The translations under genes and the position numbers were made by a program. DNA of 22,463 nucleotides from CAZKNJ01 sp964554185 (GTDB lineage Bacteria; 4484-113), in the NCBI GenBank assembly GCA_964554185.1, contig CAZKNJ010000029.1, forward strand, positions 1 to 22,463, in the 5' to 3' direction. A model generated the notes under the pieces. That model did not search any database. It was not told the origin of the DNA and worked only from the letters and a program-made list of their open reading frames with translations. Every line of letters starts with the position of its first letter. The first letter of the stretch is position 1. Positions 1 through 7,344 of this stretch are shown piece after piece.

Positions 1-329
1 TCCGCGCCCAGGCCGGTGAGCAACTTGAGCTTCTCCATGCGGTCGGTGAGGTTGCCGCCGTTGCCGTGAAAGAGCAGGATGACCGGAACCGCACCGCCAT
101 TCTCCGCACTCCCAGGCGCAGTCTCCGCCGCGGCATACCAGCCGTGGAGCCGCACCCCATCCTCCGCCGTGAGCCAGACATCCTCCACCGCCAGCCCGTA
201 GTCCCCCGCATTCCATCTCCCCGACGGGTGCTTGGAGGGGAAGTAGATGAGCGAGTTCTCCATCAGCCGCGCGCTGACGGCCACCACGGCAATGAAGACA
301 ATCAGGCAGATAACCAGTGTGGCTAGCAT
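1..329 (-). CDS. alpha/beta hydrolase, N-terminal part (cut by window edge)
   Basis: The gene runs off the left edge, so only about 109 N-terminal residues are visible. The protein opens with a hydrophobic segment (about residues 2-20) that would anchor it in the membrane. It continues with LIYFPSKHP, then AEDGVRLHGWY, then PVILLFHGNGGN. This order (FxPSxxP, DGxxLxGW, HGNxGN oxyanion strand) is typical of the BEM46/YfhR-like serine hydrolases of the alpha/beta hydrolase fold. The catalytic serine, aspartate and histidine would lie outside the window, so activity cannot be judged and the substrate is unknown. I chose the ATG at 329. No Shine-Dalgarno sequence precedes it, but a TACAAT box lies at 351-346, which would give a leader of only about 10 bases. 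Confidence 0.8.
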   Translation of the reverse strand, partial: MLATLVICLIVFIAVVAVSARLMENSLIYFPSKHPSGRWNAGDYGLAVEDVWLTAEDGVRLHGWYAAAETAPGSAENGGAVPVILLFHGNGGNLTDRMEKLKLLTGLGA

Positions 330-392
330 GCGCTTGATGCAGGGAATTGTAGCAGCCGCGCCCGCTATTTCCAGTCGCCGCAGGCGTGCGTG

Positions 393-1094
393 CTACAGAG
401 AGGGCGTTGGCGGAAAGCTGGGTAGCTTTCTTTGCAGGTCAGCATGAGTGTCTTCCTTTACCTCGCGCATGAACTCCTCTTCCCAGCACGAGATTCTGAC
501 CTCGGTTCCCGTCCAGATGAGCACCAGCTCCCGCCCGCATTCGTCCTTCAACAGCAGCACTCCCATCCACGACTTGGCTCCGGGGGACTCCGCGGACTGG
601 TAGAACTTGTCCTTCGCAACCAACTGAGAATCGTATTGCCCCATGATTGCCTGGCGCAGGCTCTCCACGAAATCCCAGGCCTCCTCCGGCTGCCTCCGCA
701 GCTCCGGCGGCGGATCGTAGTCCACGAACACCGCCTTCAGCAGGCCGTCCCGCAGCACCAGCGTAGTGTTCTTCAGCCAGAGGTTGTGGCCGTCGGGGCA
801 GTCCTCCTTGAGGTCATACACCTGTACTTCCGGCTGCGATTTGTCCCGCTGCGGCCCGACAAAGCGCGCAAGAACTTCTTTGTCTATCGGCTGAGCCAGC
901 TCGTAATCCTCGTATCCGCTGATGCTATCACGCTTGCCTGATGTGAGCGCTCGCTCGGCGGAGAGGGATGTGGTGTCAGTTTGTCCCGCTGCCTCGGTAG
1001 GGAACTCGCGAGGTGCCTCTTCATCCACACATGTTGTTAGTAGCGCGCCTATGAGGGCTGCCACCAGAACCAGCATAAGCCGCATCACAAACAT
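393..1094 (-). CDS. hypothetical exported protein or lipoprotein
   Basis: A 233-residue protein of no family I recognise. The N-terminus is a clear export signal: a short basic start, a hydrophobic run, then LLTTC at about residues 18-22. The cysteine could be lipidated, but threonine at -1 is a poor lipobox residue, so a lipoprotein is possible rather than certain. Residues 25-60 look like a low-complexity, probably unstructured linker. The rest is mixed, with many charged residues and four further cysteines (in EDCPDG, DECGRE and ISCWEEE among others). The ATG at 1094 has AAGGA about 11 bases upstream. It lies 41 bases after thyX on the same strand and is probably co-transcribed with it. 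Its codon choice looks less GC-biased than that of thyX. Confidence 0.65.
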   Translation of the reverse strand: MFVMRLMLVLVAALIGALLTTCVDEEAPREFPTEAAGQTDTTSLSAERALTSGKRDSISGYEDYELAQPIDKEVLARFVGPQRDKSQPEVQVYDLKEDCPDGHNLWLKNTTLVLRDGLLKAVFVDYDPPPELRRQPEEAWDFVESLRQAIMGQYDSQLVAKDKFYQSAESPGAKSWMGVLLLKDECGRELVLIWTGTEVRISCWEEEFMREVKEDTHADLQRKLPSFPPTPSL

Positions 1095-1135
1095 CAGATT
1101 GTCATTCCTTCAAAGCTGGCATCAACGCCCCGCCG

Positions 1136-2023
1136 CTACTTCCAATCGCCGCAGTCGGCCAGCGTTTCGCGGCAACTCCGGCAGAGGCAGAGCTTCACGT
1201 GAAAGAGCGCCCGGTATACGTCGTCGTCGGCGAGGCACCGGAGAATGCGGTTGGGCGGCTCGCCGGCTTGCGCCAGCTTCTCAAGCTCGCGCTTGACCAG
1301 CTTCTTGGCCTCATCGCACTCTACAGTCTCCGCCAGATGCCGCGCCACCCAGGTCTCCTCGTCCAGGACGAAATCGCCGAACACCACTGGCGCATGCTCG
1401 CGCACCAGCTTGAGCATCATCCCGCAAATGCGCCGAATCTCCCACTGCGCCGCTTCGGTGCAACGTACGCGGAATACATGGCGCCATTCGCGCAGGTTGC
1501 CGGAGATGACGATGCCGCTCTCCACCGCGTTGGGCAGCACGAACCTCGCATCCTCGTTTCTGAGCCCCAGCTCCTTCAGCTTGGCATAGGCCTCGCGCGT
1601 GTGCTCCAGCAGTTCCTGGAAGACCGCCAGCGCTTCCGGGTTGTCCGCTACCGCTGGCGGCAGGATGGCGCGGTAGTTGGTCTCGCTTACGTACCGCTGG
1701 CTTTGCTGAGAGAACGACAGCAACCGGTGGCGCACTTGCTCGTGGGTAAAGGCGCGGCTGCCCCCGAGCACGCGGAAGGTGGCGCTGGTGTGCTCCAGCA
1801 CGCTCTCGTGCCCGCGGAGGATGATGCCGCGGATGAAGCGCGGGCTATCCTCCGGTGACATCAGCTTGTGCGACTGGTAGCACTCCCGGGCGGCGCGCTC
1901 AAGGTGCTGTTCAATCGTGCCGCCCTCCAGCGGGCGCGTGATGCCGATGAGGCTCACTTCCGGCTCGGTGAGCATGTACGAAGCGGCCTCAACCCGGTTA
2001 GATAGCTTGTCTGAACCGCTCAT
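1136..2023 (-). CDS. thyX: FAD-dependent thymidylate synthase ThyX
   Basis: Makes dTMP from dUMP with methylenetetrahydrofolate, FAD and NADPH, so the cell need not use ThyA. The diagnostic ThyX motif RHR-x7-S is present at residues 98-108 (RHRLLSFSQQS). Other family blocks are GHESVLEHT (71-79), ARFVLPNA (159-166) and NLREWRHVFRVR with AQWEIR (176-197). At 295 residues it is longer than many ThyX proteins. The extra part is a C-terminal tail after about residue 250 with clustered cysteines (C263, C279, C281, C284, C291), possibly a metal site. The start at 2023 has AAGGGA four bases upstream and overlaps the HD-GYP gene by 26 bases. An alternative start is Met17 (1975), closer to the family's usual N-terminus. 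It sits in a minus-strand operon with the genes on either side. Confidence 0.96.
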   Translation of the reverse strand: MSGSDKLSNRVEAASYMLTEPEVSLIGITRPLEGGTIEQHLERAARECYQSHKLMSPEDSPRFIRGIILRGHESVLEHTSATFRVLGGSRAFTHEQVRHRLLSFSQQSQRYVSETNYRAILPPAVADNPEALAVFQELLEHTREAYAKLKELGLRNEDARFVLPNAVESGIVISGNLREWRHVFRVRCTEAAQWEIRRICGMMLKLVREHAPVVFGDFVLDEETWVARHLAETVECDEAKKLVKRELEKLAQAGEPPNRILRCLADDDVYRALFHVKLCLCRSCRETLADCGDWK

Positions 2024-3035
2024 GGTATCCCTTGAGCCGAGCGTCGTTCTCCTCGCTGAACGTCAGCGGCGGTATGCCTGTAATATGTCCGATGGAGCGG
2101 TGACCCTCCGAAGTGGTTTCCAGCATTTCAAAGAAGTCGTTCAACAGCACACGGTCAAACTGGGCGCCGGAGGCGTCCACCATTGTCCGCTTGGCCGTGT
2201 CATAGTCCATCGGGTCGCGGTAGGGGCGCTGGCTGGTCATTGCGTCGAAGCAATCCGCGATGGAGGTTACTCGCGCCACCGCCGGGGGGTCAGCCTTGCC
2301 GTCCGGATAGCCCTTGCCGTCCGGGCGCTCGTGGTGGTGGCGGATGATGGGGCGTGAGTCCTGCAGCATCTTGATGTTCTTCACAATTTCGTCGCCCCGG
2401 CTCGGGTGGGTCTTAACCACTTCGTACTCCTGCTCGGTCAGGCGGCCGGGCTTGTTGAGGATGTTGTCGGGAATACCGACTTTGCCGATGTCGTGAAGCA
2501 GCGCGCCGCGCTCCAGCACCTCCAACTCCTCGGGTGACCGTCCCGCATACCGTCCCAACAACTCCGCCCAGCCCGCCACGCGCAGCGAGTGGTTCTGCGT
2601 GTACTCATCCCGCGCCTCCAGCGTTGCCACCATCGCGCGCACGGTTTCCAGGAAGAGCTGCCGCAGCTCGCGGTTCAGGCGCACCTGTTCCTCGGTCTGC
2701 TCGGAGAGCAGCTCGTTCAAGTTCATTATTATCTCGCTGCTCTCCTGCTCGATCCTCATGTATTCCAGCTCCTGTTCCAGCAGCTTGCGCATGCGCTTCT
2801 GGGCGCGCACGTAGTGCTGGTGCAGCAGGAGGACGCCTACCAGCAGAAGAGCTGACAGAATGAAGCCGAATCCGATGAGCAGGAAGAAAGAAACCTGGTT
2901 GCCAGATGGGACAAAGAGCTTGAGCAGGAGGAAAAACACCGTGACGCTGCAAACCGTGAGCACCAGGATGAAGGCCCAAGCCATGCGGGGGAAGCTCACG
3001 GTGCCGTTCAGCGGGTTGCGCGACGGGTCGCTCAT
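1998..3035 (-). CDS. membrane-bound HD-GYP domain protein (probable c-di-GMP phosphodiesterase)
   Basis: The 345-residue protein has two membrane helices (about 19-41 and 48-72), a charged coiled-coil-like helix (about 76-130) and a C-terminal HD-GYP domain. The domain keeps the metal-binding and signature residues: NHSLRV (148-153), LLHDIGKVGIPDNILNKPG (179-197), KTHP (208-211), RHHHERPDGKGYPDG (232-246) and IADCFDAMT (259-267). Proteins of this family hydrolyse cyclic di-GMP; that is family knowledge, not shown here. The short loop between the helices leaves little room for a periplasmic sensor domain, so input may come through the membrane or the coiled coil. It begins a minus-strand operon with thyX. 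A TATAAT box at 3052-3047 lies 11 bases before the ATG, with no Shine-Dalgarno sequence. Confidence 0.93.
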   Translation of the reverse strand: MSDPSRNPLNGTVSFPRMAWAFILVLTVCSVTVFFLLLKLFVPSGNQVSFFLLIGFGFILSALLLVGVLLLHQHYVRAQKRMRKLLEQELEYMRIEQESSEIIMNLNELLSEQTEEQVRLNRELRQLFLETVRAMVATLEARDEYTQNHSLRVAGWAELLGRYAGRSPEELEVLERGALLHDIGKVGIPDNILNKPGRLTEQEYEVVKTHPSRGDEIVKNIKMLQDSRPIIRHHHERPDGKGYPDGKADPPAVARVTSIADCFDAMTSQRPYRDPMDYDTAKRTMVDASGAQFDRVLLNDFFEMLETTSEGHRSIGHITGIPPLTFSEENDARLKGYHERFRQAI

Positions 3036-3046
3036 TTGCGATTCGC

Positions 3047-3098
3047 ATTATATCAGAGCCAAGAGGGGCAGTTTCGCCGCCGAGCCTGAAGTTATAAT
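3047..3098. promoter_or_regulatory. divergent promoter pair, HD-GYP gene and BMP-like lipoprotein gene
   Basis: The 69-bp gap holds two exact TATAAT boxes pointing away from each other: one on the minus strand at 3052-3047, the other on the plus strand at 3093-3098. The plus box ends six bases before the GTG start of the lipoprotein gene, so that transcript is probably leaderless. Neither has a clear TTGACA-like -35 at the usual distance, and the two -35 positions would fall on the same bases (about 3070-3075), so the promoters may interfere with each other or share a regulator. Confidence 0.6.
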
Positions 3099-3104
3099 GT
3101 AACC

Positions 3105-4301
3105 GTGAAGCGAATTGTAACCGGCACCGCAATTGCCGCAATGTTTATGCTGCTAATAGCGGCTTGCAACCGACCCGAAACTGCGGAGCGCCCGGATGCG
3201 GCTGCTCGGCGACCGGAGCCTTCTGCACAGCGGGGCCCGCCGGTTGCGCACTTCCTCTTCGTTATTCCCCCGCCGGATCCGAAGTACCCCGAGCGGGAGG
3301 TTTTCACTCCCGCGTTCAGCCAGGCGGCCAAGGACGCCTTTGCGGCGGCCAACTGGGAGTACCGCGAAATCCGGCTCTATGAGAAGCCGACCACCGAGTG
3401 GATATCCATTATGCGCCAGGAGCTGGACAGCTATCCGACCGTCGTCTTCTCCTATCACGACACCTACACGTATCTGTTCGTCAAGCTCTCGGAGACCTTT
3501 GAGGTGCGCCCTGCCAACTACGTGCTCGCGCTTGCTTCCATCCCGCCGGAAGCATCCTCGCTGTTCTTCCGCATGGACTTCCGAATGGAGGAGCCAGGAT
3601 ACATTGCCGGCGCGGCGCTAGCGCACCTGAGCCGCACGGGCCGCATCGCGGTGCTCAGCTTTGAAGAGGAGTGGTGCGACCGTTTTGTAGCAGGCTTCAC
3701 TCAAGGCGTCAGGGAAGTTCGCGCCGGCAGCAGCGTGACCGACCTAAGGGTCAAGCGCAAGGAGCTGGTCGCGCCCGAGGAAGGGCTGGAGCTCATCTGG
3801 GGAATGTTGGATAAAGTGAAACAGCACAGCATGTCTGGCCTCGGAGTCGATGCGGTGGCCGTGCTGGCCAGTGGGCTGGGTGAATCTTTCATAACCTCGC
3901 TGGAGGGTTCATCGAGTTACGCCATCGCCGGCATAACTCCGCCCCCCGACGAAGCCTACCGTTCAGTAGTCTTCAGTTCAGTGGTCGACTTCGGGCAGCT
4001 ACCTCTGTTCTTTGTTAAAAACGCGGACGACATCGGGCTGTTCAGGATTGATGAACCGGTGAAGCTGAACGAAGGAGCGAAAGACTCACTTTACGTGCCA
4101 AAGCCGGGACGAAGCGTCCCGACGGGCGGCGTGAAAGTGATAACGATAGGCTTGCGCGATGATGTAATCAAGCTAGTGGGCCTCACGGGTTATGAGAGCT
4201 TCAGTCGCTTGCCGGACGAAGTGAAGACCGAGATAACTTATTACGAGCGGGCAATCAAGGCTGGAGAGATACCCATATCCGCCAAGCCACTCACAGACTA
4301 G
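3105..4301 (+). CDS. BMP/PnrA-like substrate-binding lipoprotein
   Basis: A 398-residue lipoprotein with a textbook lipobox (LIAAC, Cys21). The part EEPGYIAGAALAHLSRTGRI (about 168-187) followed by a predicted strand matches the block 'GYLAGxxAAxxxxTGxI' of basic membrane protein (BMP/PnrA/Med) family proteins. These bind nucleosides or similar small molecules and often feed an ABC importer. The usual ligand-binding aromatic and aspartate residues cannot be confirmed by eye. No permease or ATPase gene is adjacent, so it may work with a distant transporter or act as a sensor. The start is GTG; a TATAAT box ends six bases upstream and there is no Shine-Dalgarno sequence. The gene is followed 56 bases later by another exported protein on the same strand. 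Confidence 0.72.
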   Translation: MKRIVTGTAIAAMFMLLIAACNRPETAERPDAAARRPEPSAQRGPPVAHFLFVIPPPDPKYPEREVFTPAFSQAAKDAFAAANWEYREIRLYEKPTTEWISIMRQELDSYPTVVFSYHDTYTYLFVKLSETFEVRPANYVLALASIPPEASSLFFRMDFRMEEPGYIAGAALAHLSRTGRIAVLSFEEEWCDRFVAGFTQGVREVRAGSSVTDLRVKRKELVAPEEGLELIWGMLDKVKQHSMSGLGVDAVAVLASGLGESFITSLEGSSSYAIAGITPPPDEAYRSVVFSSVVDFGQLPLFFVKNADDIGLFRIDEPVKLNEGAKDSLYVPKPGRSVPTGGVKVITIGLRDDVIKLVGLTGYESFSRLPDEVKTEITYYERAIKAGEIPISAKPLTD

Positions 4302-4316
4302 GCTCCGTAGCGCACC

Positions 4317-4345
4317 TTCACGGCTAAGGCCTCTGGCGTTATAAT
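4317..4345 (+). promoter_or_regulatory. promoter of the beta-propeller gene
   Basis: TTCACG (4317-4322), a 17-bp spacer and a perfect TATAAT (4340-4345) precede the ATG at 4358. The expected transcription start is near 4352, leaving a leader of about six bases with no Shine-Dalgarno sequence. Confidence 0.6.
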
Positions 4346-4357
4346 CGCCGTCCGACT

Positions 4358-5563
4358 ATGAAGTGGACACCTAGCCTGCTTCCCCTGTTCTTGCTGGCAG
4401 CCTTGCTGCTGTCGCCACTGGCGGCAACCGCGGCCGACCGTGAGCCCTACATCATCTCCTTCAGCGACGGCAGCCGGATTGTAGACTACGACTGGTGGGA
4501 TGAAGACAACCTGGTGCTCTACGCGGTGAATCCCTTCGGTGCCATCGTCTGGAAACACCGCATCAGCACTGGCGACCGGGAAAAGCTCATTTCCGCTACC
4601 GACCTCGCAAGCGTGCTGCGCCGTAAGGACGGTTGGGAGAACTTGAGCCTGGAGCTTTCACCCCAGCGCCGCTACGTCTCTTTTTACGCGCCGCAGGCCC
4701 ACCCGCTAGAACCCCCGCTATTCAAGGTTGTTGACCTGGAGGCTGGGAGGCTGCGGGCGGTTGAGTTCACCAAAGTCCCGCCGGACTTCATTATCGGCAA
4801 GTACGTCTGGGACAACACCGATAAGTACGTCTATGTCGCCGCCCAACCATTCACTTCGGCGGAAAGCGAAGTTTCGTTGGCCCGGCTGAGCCTGGAAACC
4901 GGTGCGTTCCTCGCCCTATCTATCAAGACGCAGGTTGACCTCATAGACGAGCTGGCCTACAGCCCCAGTGACAACTCCATCATCATCGTTTCCCGCAGCT
5001 TTGGCGGCGAGTATCCGAGAGGCGAGTTCCTGTCTGCTTATTCGCTGAACGATAACGCGCTGGTGAAGCTGTATGACGCGTATCAGTTCCGCGGAATCGA
5101 AGTGGTGCCGAGCGGAGAGATTATTGCCGGCGTTGTTTCCAACGTGGCGTTCGGTGGCGCAGGCAGCTCGCCAGGATTCCTGATGGTGGACGACACATTC
5201 AAGCTGCCGGAGAATCCCCGGGAAGGGCGTGATGCCAGGTATTACTCACAGGTGCTTTTATTCGGCGGCGAGGAACCCGAGGTATTACTGGACAGCCAGG
5301 ACCGTGGCTTTGACTTCAACCCGCGCCTTTCGCCGGACGGCAGGTTCCTTTCGTATTTCCGTATTTTCTACCGCCTGCCCTACGCCGTGCGGGTGCGCAT
5401 GCCGGAGAACGAGCCATTCCTCTGCCTGCGCGAGCGCGACGGCGTGCAGGAGTACGTGGTGGCGGGCGGAGTGGACAGCTACTCGTTCAGCCCGGGCTCC
5501 CGGTACGTGGCGGTGCGGCGCGCAGATCAGAACAGCCTCGTGCTGTTCGAGCTTCCCCGGTAG
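4358..5563 (+). CDS. exported TolB/WD40-like beta-propeller protein
   Basis: The 401-residue protein has a signal peptide (hydrophobic about 6-22, likely cleaved after ATAA near residue 26), so it acts in the periplasm or outside. The remainder is built of repeated beta-strand units resembling the PD40/TolB type of beta-propeller. The clearest are NPRLSPDGRFLSYFR (about 328-342) and YSFSPGSRYVAVRR near the end; ELSPQRRYVSFY (about 99-110) is another. Such repeats bind proteins or peptidoglycan-associated partners; a specific role cannot be assigned. It follows the BMP-like lipoprotein and has its own promoter. It converges with the outer-membrane protein gene, the stops being only 15 bases apart, with no obvious hairpin terminator between them. 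Confidence 0.65.
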   Translation: MKWTPSLLPLFLLAALLLSPLAATAADREPYIISFSDGSRIVDYDWWDEDNLVLYAVNPFGAIVWKHRISTGDREKLISATDLASVLRRKDGWENLSLELSPQRRYVSFYAPQAHPLEPPLFKVVDLEAGRLRAVEFTKVPPDFIIGKYVWDNTDKYVYVAAQPFTSAESEVSLARLSLETGAFLALSIKTQVDLIDELAYSPSDNSIIIVSRSFGGEYPRGEFLSAYSLNDNALVKLYDAYQFRGIEVVPSGEIIAGVVSNVAFGGAGSSPGFLMVDDTFKLPENPREGRDARYYSQVLLFGGEEPEVLLDSQDRGFDFNPRLSPDGRFLSYFRIFYRLPYAVRVRMPENEPFLCLRERDGVQEYVVAGGVDSYSFSPGSRYVAVRRADQNSLVLFELPR

Positions 5564-5578
5564 GTAGCGCTCGTTCCC

Positions 5579-6262
5579 TCAGAAGAAAGTCCAGGTGTAA
5601 CTGGCGCCGGCACCGAAATCCTCCAGGTCAATCAGCCCGATGTCCAGTGCCAGTCCCGCGCTGTTGAAGCGCAACCCTAGGTTCGTTAGGTTCTTCGTGC
5701 GCTCGCCGATGATGGAGAACTGGGGATGCAGCTTCACCTCGCCGCCCAGCAGAATGCCGTCGTCATAGAAGCCGCCGCCGTAGCCGGCGTTGACCGCCAC
5801 GCTCACCTGGTTCTCGGCCAGCGGCCCGGACAGGCTGAAGCTCTTTGACGCGATGACGTATGGCGTGATCTCCTGCTGGTCTAGCGCGTCTATGACGCCC
5901 GCCGAGAATGAGAACGGGTTCAACCCCGACTCGGTGCGTATGGCGAACTTGCCGTTGAGCATAGTCACGGTGCCGCTCGCGGTACTGTCCAGCACGGTTG
6001 CTCCTAGCTCCAGCGCAGGGAAGGGGCTGTAATTCACAGCATACGTCGAAGTGCCCCCGTCAATGCCGTACTTCTTCAGCGCTCCTGAAAGGTCAAAGAA
6101 GTGGGCGGAGAACGATAACGCCTGGAAATCGTTGTATTGCGCGTCCGGCGTGAGTATCAGGCCTGACGGGCCGAGGTAGCTTGGAATCGCGGAGGCGGAA
6201 TGGCTAAACAGGCTTAGCGCGCAGACCATCACTAGTGTTGCGAGCGTAATACGCTTCATCAT
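5579..6262 (-). CDS. YjbH-like outer-membrane beta-barrel protein
   Basis: A 227-residue protein with a signal peptide (cleavage likely after SASA, residue 25). The mature protein begins IPSYLGPSGLILTPDAQ, resembling the 'GxTGLxxTPTA' start of YjbH/DUF940-type outer-membrane proteins linked to exopolysaccharide. Alternating polar and hydrophobic strands continue to a C-terminal TWTFF; a final phenylalanine is the usual recognition signal for barrel insertion. This supports an outer membrane in the host. At this length it is much shorter than full-size YjbH, so it is only a related barrel. The start ATG at 6262 is fixed by AGGAGG six bases upstream, the best Shine-Dalgarno sequence in the window. 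It has a near-consensus promoter with a palindrome at its -35. Confidence 0.65.
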   Translation of the reverse strand: MMKRITLATLVMVCALSLFSHSASAIPSYLGPSGLILTPDAQYNDFQALSFSAHFFDLSGALKKYGIDGGTSTYAVNYSPFPALELGATVLDSTASGTVTMLNGKFAIRTESGLNPFSFSAGVIDALDQQEITPYVIASKSFSLSGPLAENQVSVAVNAGYGGGFYDDGILLGGEVKLHPQFSIIGERTKNLTNLGLRFNSAGLALDIGLIDLEDFGAGASYTWTFF

Positions 6263-6287
6263 ATTGAACCTCCTGGCGAGTTATTCC

Positions 6288-6316
6288 ATTCTAACTTCTG
6301 GACGGTAAGGTGTCAA
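6288..6316 (-). promoter_or_regulatory. near-consensus sigma-70 promoter of the outer-membrane protein gene
   Basis: On the minus strand, TTGACA (6316-6311), a spacer of exactly 17 bases and TAGAAT (6293-6288) form the best promoter in the window. The start should be near 6281, giving a leader of about 19 bases that contains AGGAGG. Confidence 0.85.
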
Positions 6317-6342
6317 CAAGTTGTTGATAGATTGTTGATAGA
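6313..6342. repeat. 15-bp palindrome and 11-bp tandem repeat at the promoter (possible operator)
   Basis: TCAACAAGTTGTTGA (6313-6327) is a perfect inverted repeat of two 7-bp arms around one base, overlapping the -35 box of the outer-membrane protein gene. TTGTTGATAGA occurs twice in tandem at 6321-6331 and 6332-6342, about one helical turn apart, so the right arm of the palindrome is repeated once further upstream. This looks like the binding site of a dimeric regulator, probably a repressor given the overlap with -35; the regulator is unknown. Confidence 0.6.
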
Positions 6343-6630
6343 GATTCGCCGGTCAACGCCACTGCAATGCTTTACTGTAACTTATGAACAACGCCTCAAC
6401 TGGTGATAAGCGTTTCCGCGCTCAGGAATGGCGCGCTGGGCGTGTAACATGCGGCTGATCGGAACGCCTGATGAACATTGCGCGCTGCCGCTCGGCGGTT
6501 GTGGATGGCCGAAAGGCTCACATTACGCCAACTCGCTATGGAGTGTGCATAGCGGTAGCGGAATGGTGAGGTGCGCTGAGCGCGTGCGCGCAAAGCAGCC
6601 CCTGATGAAGACCAAGCGGCAGCGTCGGGC
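6343..6630. other. intergenic stretch without a recognisable gene
   Basis: Together with the promoter region to its left this is the only gap above 300 bases. It contains short open frames on both strands, but none has a start signal or protein-like composition. I see no tRNA, no known RNA fold and no terminator with a T run; GC-rich short inverted repeats occur around 6575-6595. It could be decayed sequence or hold an unrecognised small RNA. Confidence 0.4.
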
Positions 6631-7323
6631 TTATTGCACCACGCCGGAAAGGGCGCGCTCGTACTGCGAAAGGTCCATCACCGGCATGCCCGCGGGCAGC
6701 TTGAAGAGCGACGGATCCTGCTTGCCGAACTTGTAGTTGCTGAACGTGGCCTCGTAGCTGATGCTGCCGGTCTTGCCGTTCAGATAGACCGGCAGGCCAT
6801 TGGTGTTCACATATACCTGCGTGGTCGTCATCTGGCCCTCGTGCTCGTAGGTCACGCTGTAGACCGTCACGGTCTTGCCTTGGTACTTGCGGGTTCCGAG
6901 GTTCTTGATGGTTGTGCCCTCTGGGTACTTCTCCCGGTCAAGCACCATGGTGGGGTTGCCTGCCGGCGTGCCTTCGGCGAAGGACGGGTTGTTCAACTTG
7001 AACTTGATGGCGTAGTTCAGCGCTGGCACCAGCGCATAGGCCTCCATGGCGTCCCCGTCAACGATTACCACGTTCTTCATCTGCTCTCCGTTGCTGCCCT
7101 GCGATTGAGCGCCACCGAAGCTCGGCATTCCCTCCTGTTCCACCCTCGCCTTGTTTCCACTGAAGCAGACCACACCCTTCATCGTCTGCTTGGCCACCTG
7201 TGGCATGGACATCGAATAAGTAATATCCACCGATCCGGCGTTTGGGGTCTCCGTAGCCGCCTGCGCCACCATGGCGAGTAGAGCCAGGCAGACGGTTGCG
7301 ATTGCCAGTTTGCCTCTGTTCAT
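6631..7323 (-). CDS. exported LolA-like / DUF4412-like protein
   Basis: The 230-residue protein has a signal peptide (likely cleaved after AQA, residue 22). The body looks like the outer-membrane-lipoprotein carrier fold: an opening strand (SVDITYSMSMP), VVCFSGNKARVEQEG, a central VDGDAMEAYALVPALNYAIK, then YQGKTVTVYSVTY, and the ending NYKFGKQDPSLFKLPAGM. That ending (a 'F-D-P-S-LF-LP-G' pattern) is common in LolA-fold proteins of the DUF4412 type. It could carry a lipid or lipoprotein across the periplasm; this is inferred from fold resemblance. The ATG at 7323 has AAGGTGA seven bases upstream. It lies 21 bases after the GAF protein gene on the same strand and is probably co-transcribed with it. 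Confidence 0.65.
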   Translation of the reverse strand: MNRGKLAIATVCLALLAMVAQAATETPNAGSVDITYSMSMPQVAKQTMKGVVCFSGNKARVEQEGMPSFGGAQSQGSNGEQMKNVVIVDGDAMEAYALVPALNYAIKFKLNNPSFAEGTPAGNPTMVLDREKYPEGTTIKNLGTRKYQGKTVTVYSVTYEHEGQMTTTQVYVNTNGLPVYLNGKTGSISYEATFSNYKFGKQDPSLFKLPAGMPVMDLSQYERALSGVVQ

Positions 7324-7344
7324 CTTGCCGTCACCTTACAGCTT

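Noticed and set aside
6396..6736. Small open frames on both strands in the gap between the outer-membrane and LolA-like genes
   Set aside because: No start signal, Arg/Ser/Cys-rich composition expected of non-coding GC-rich sequence, and the plus-strand one runs into a real minus-strand gene.
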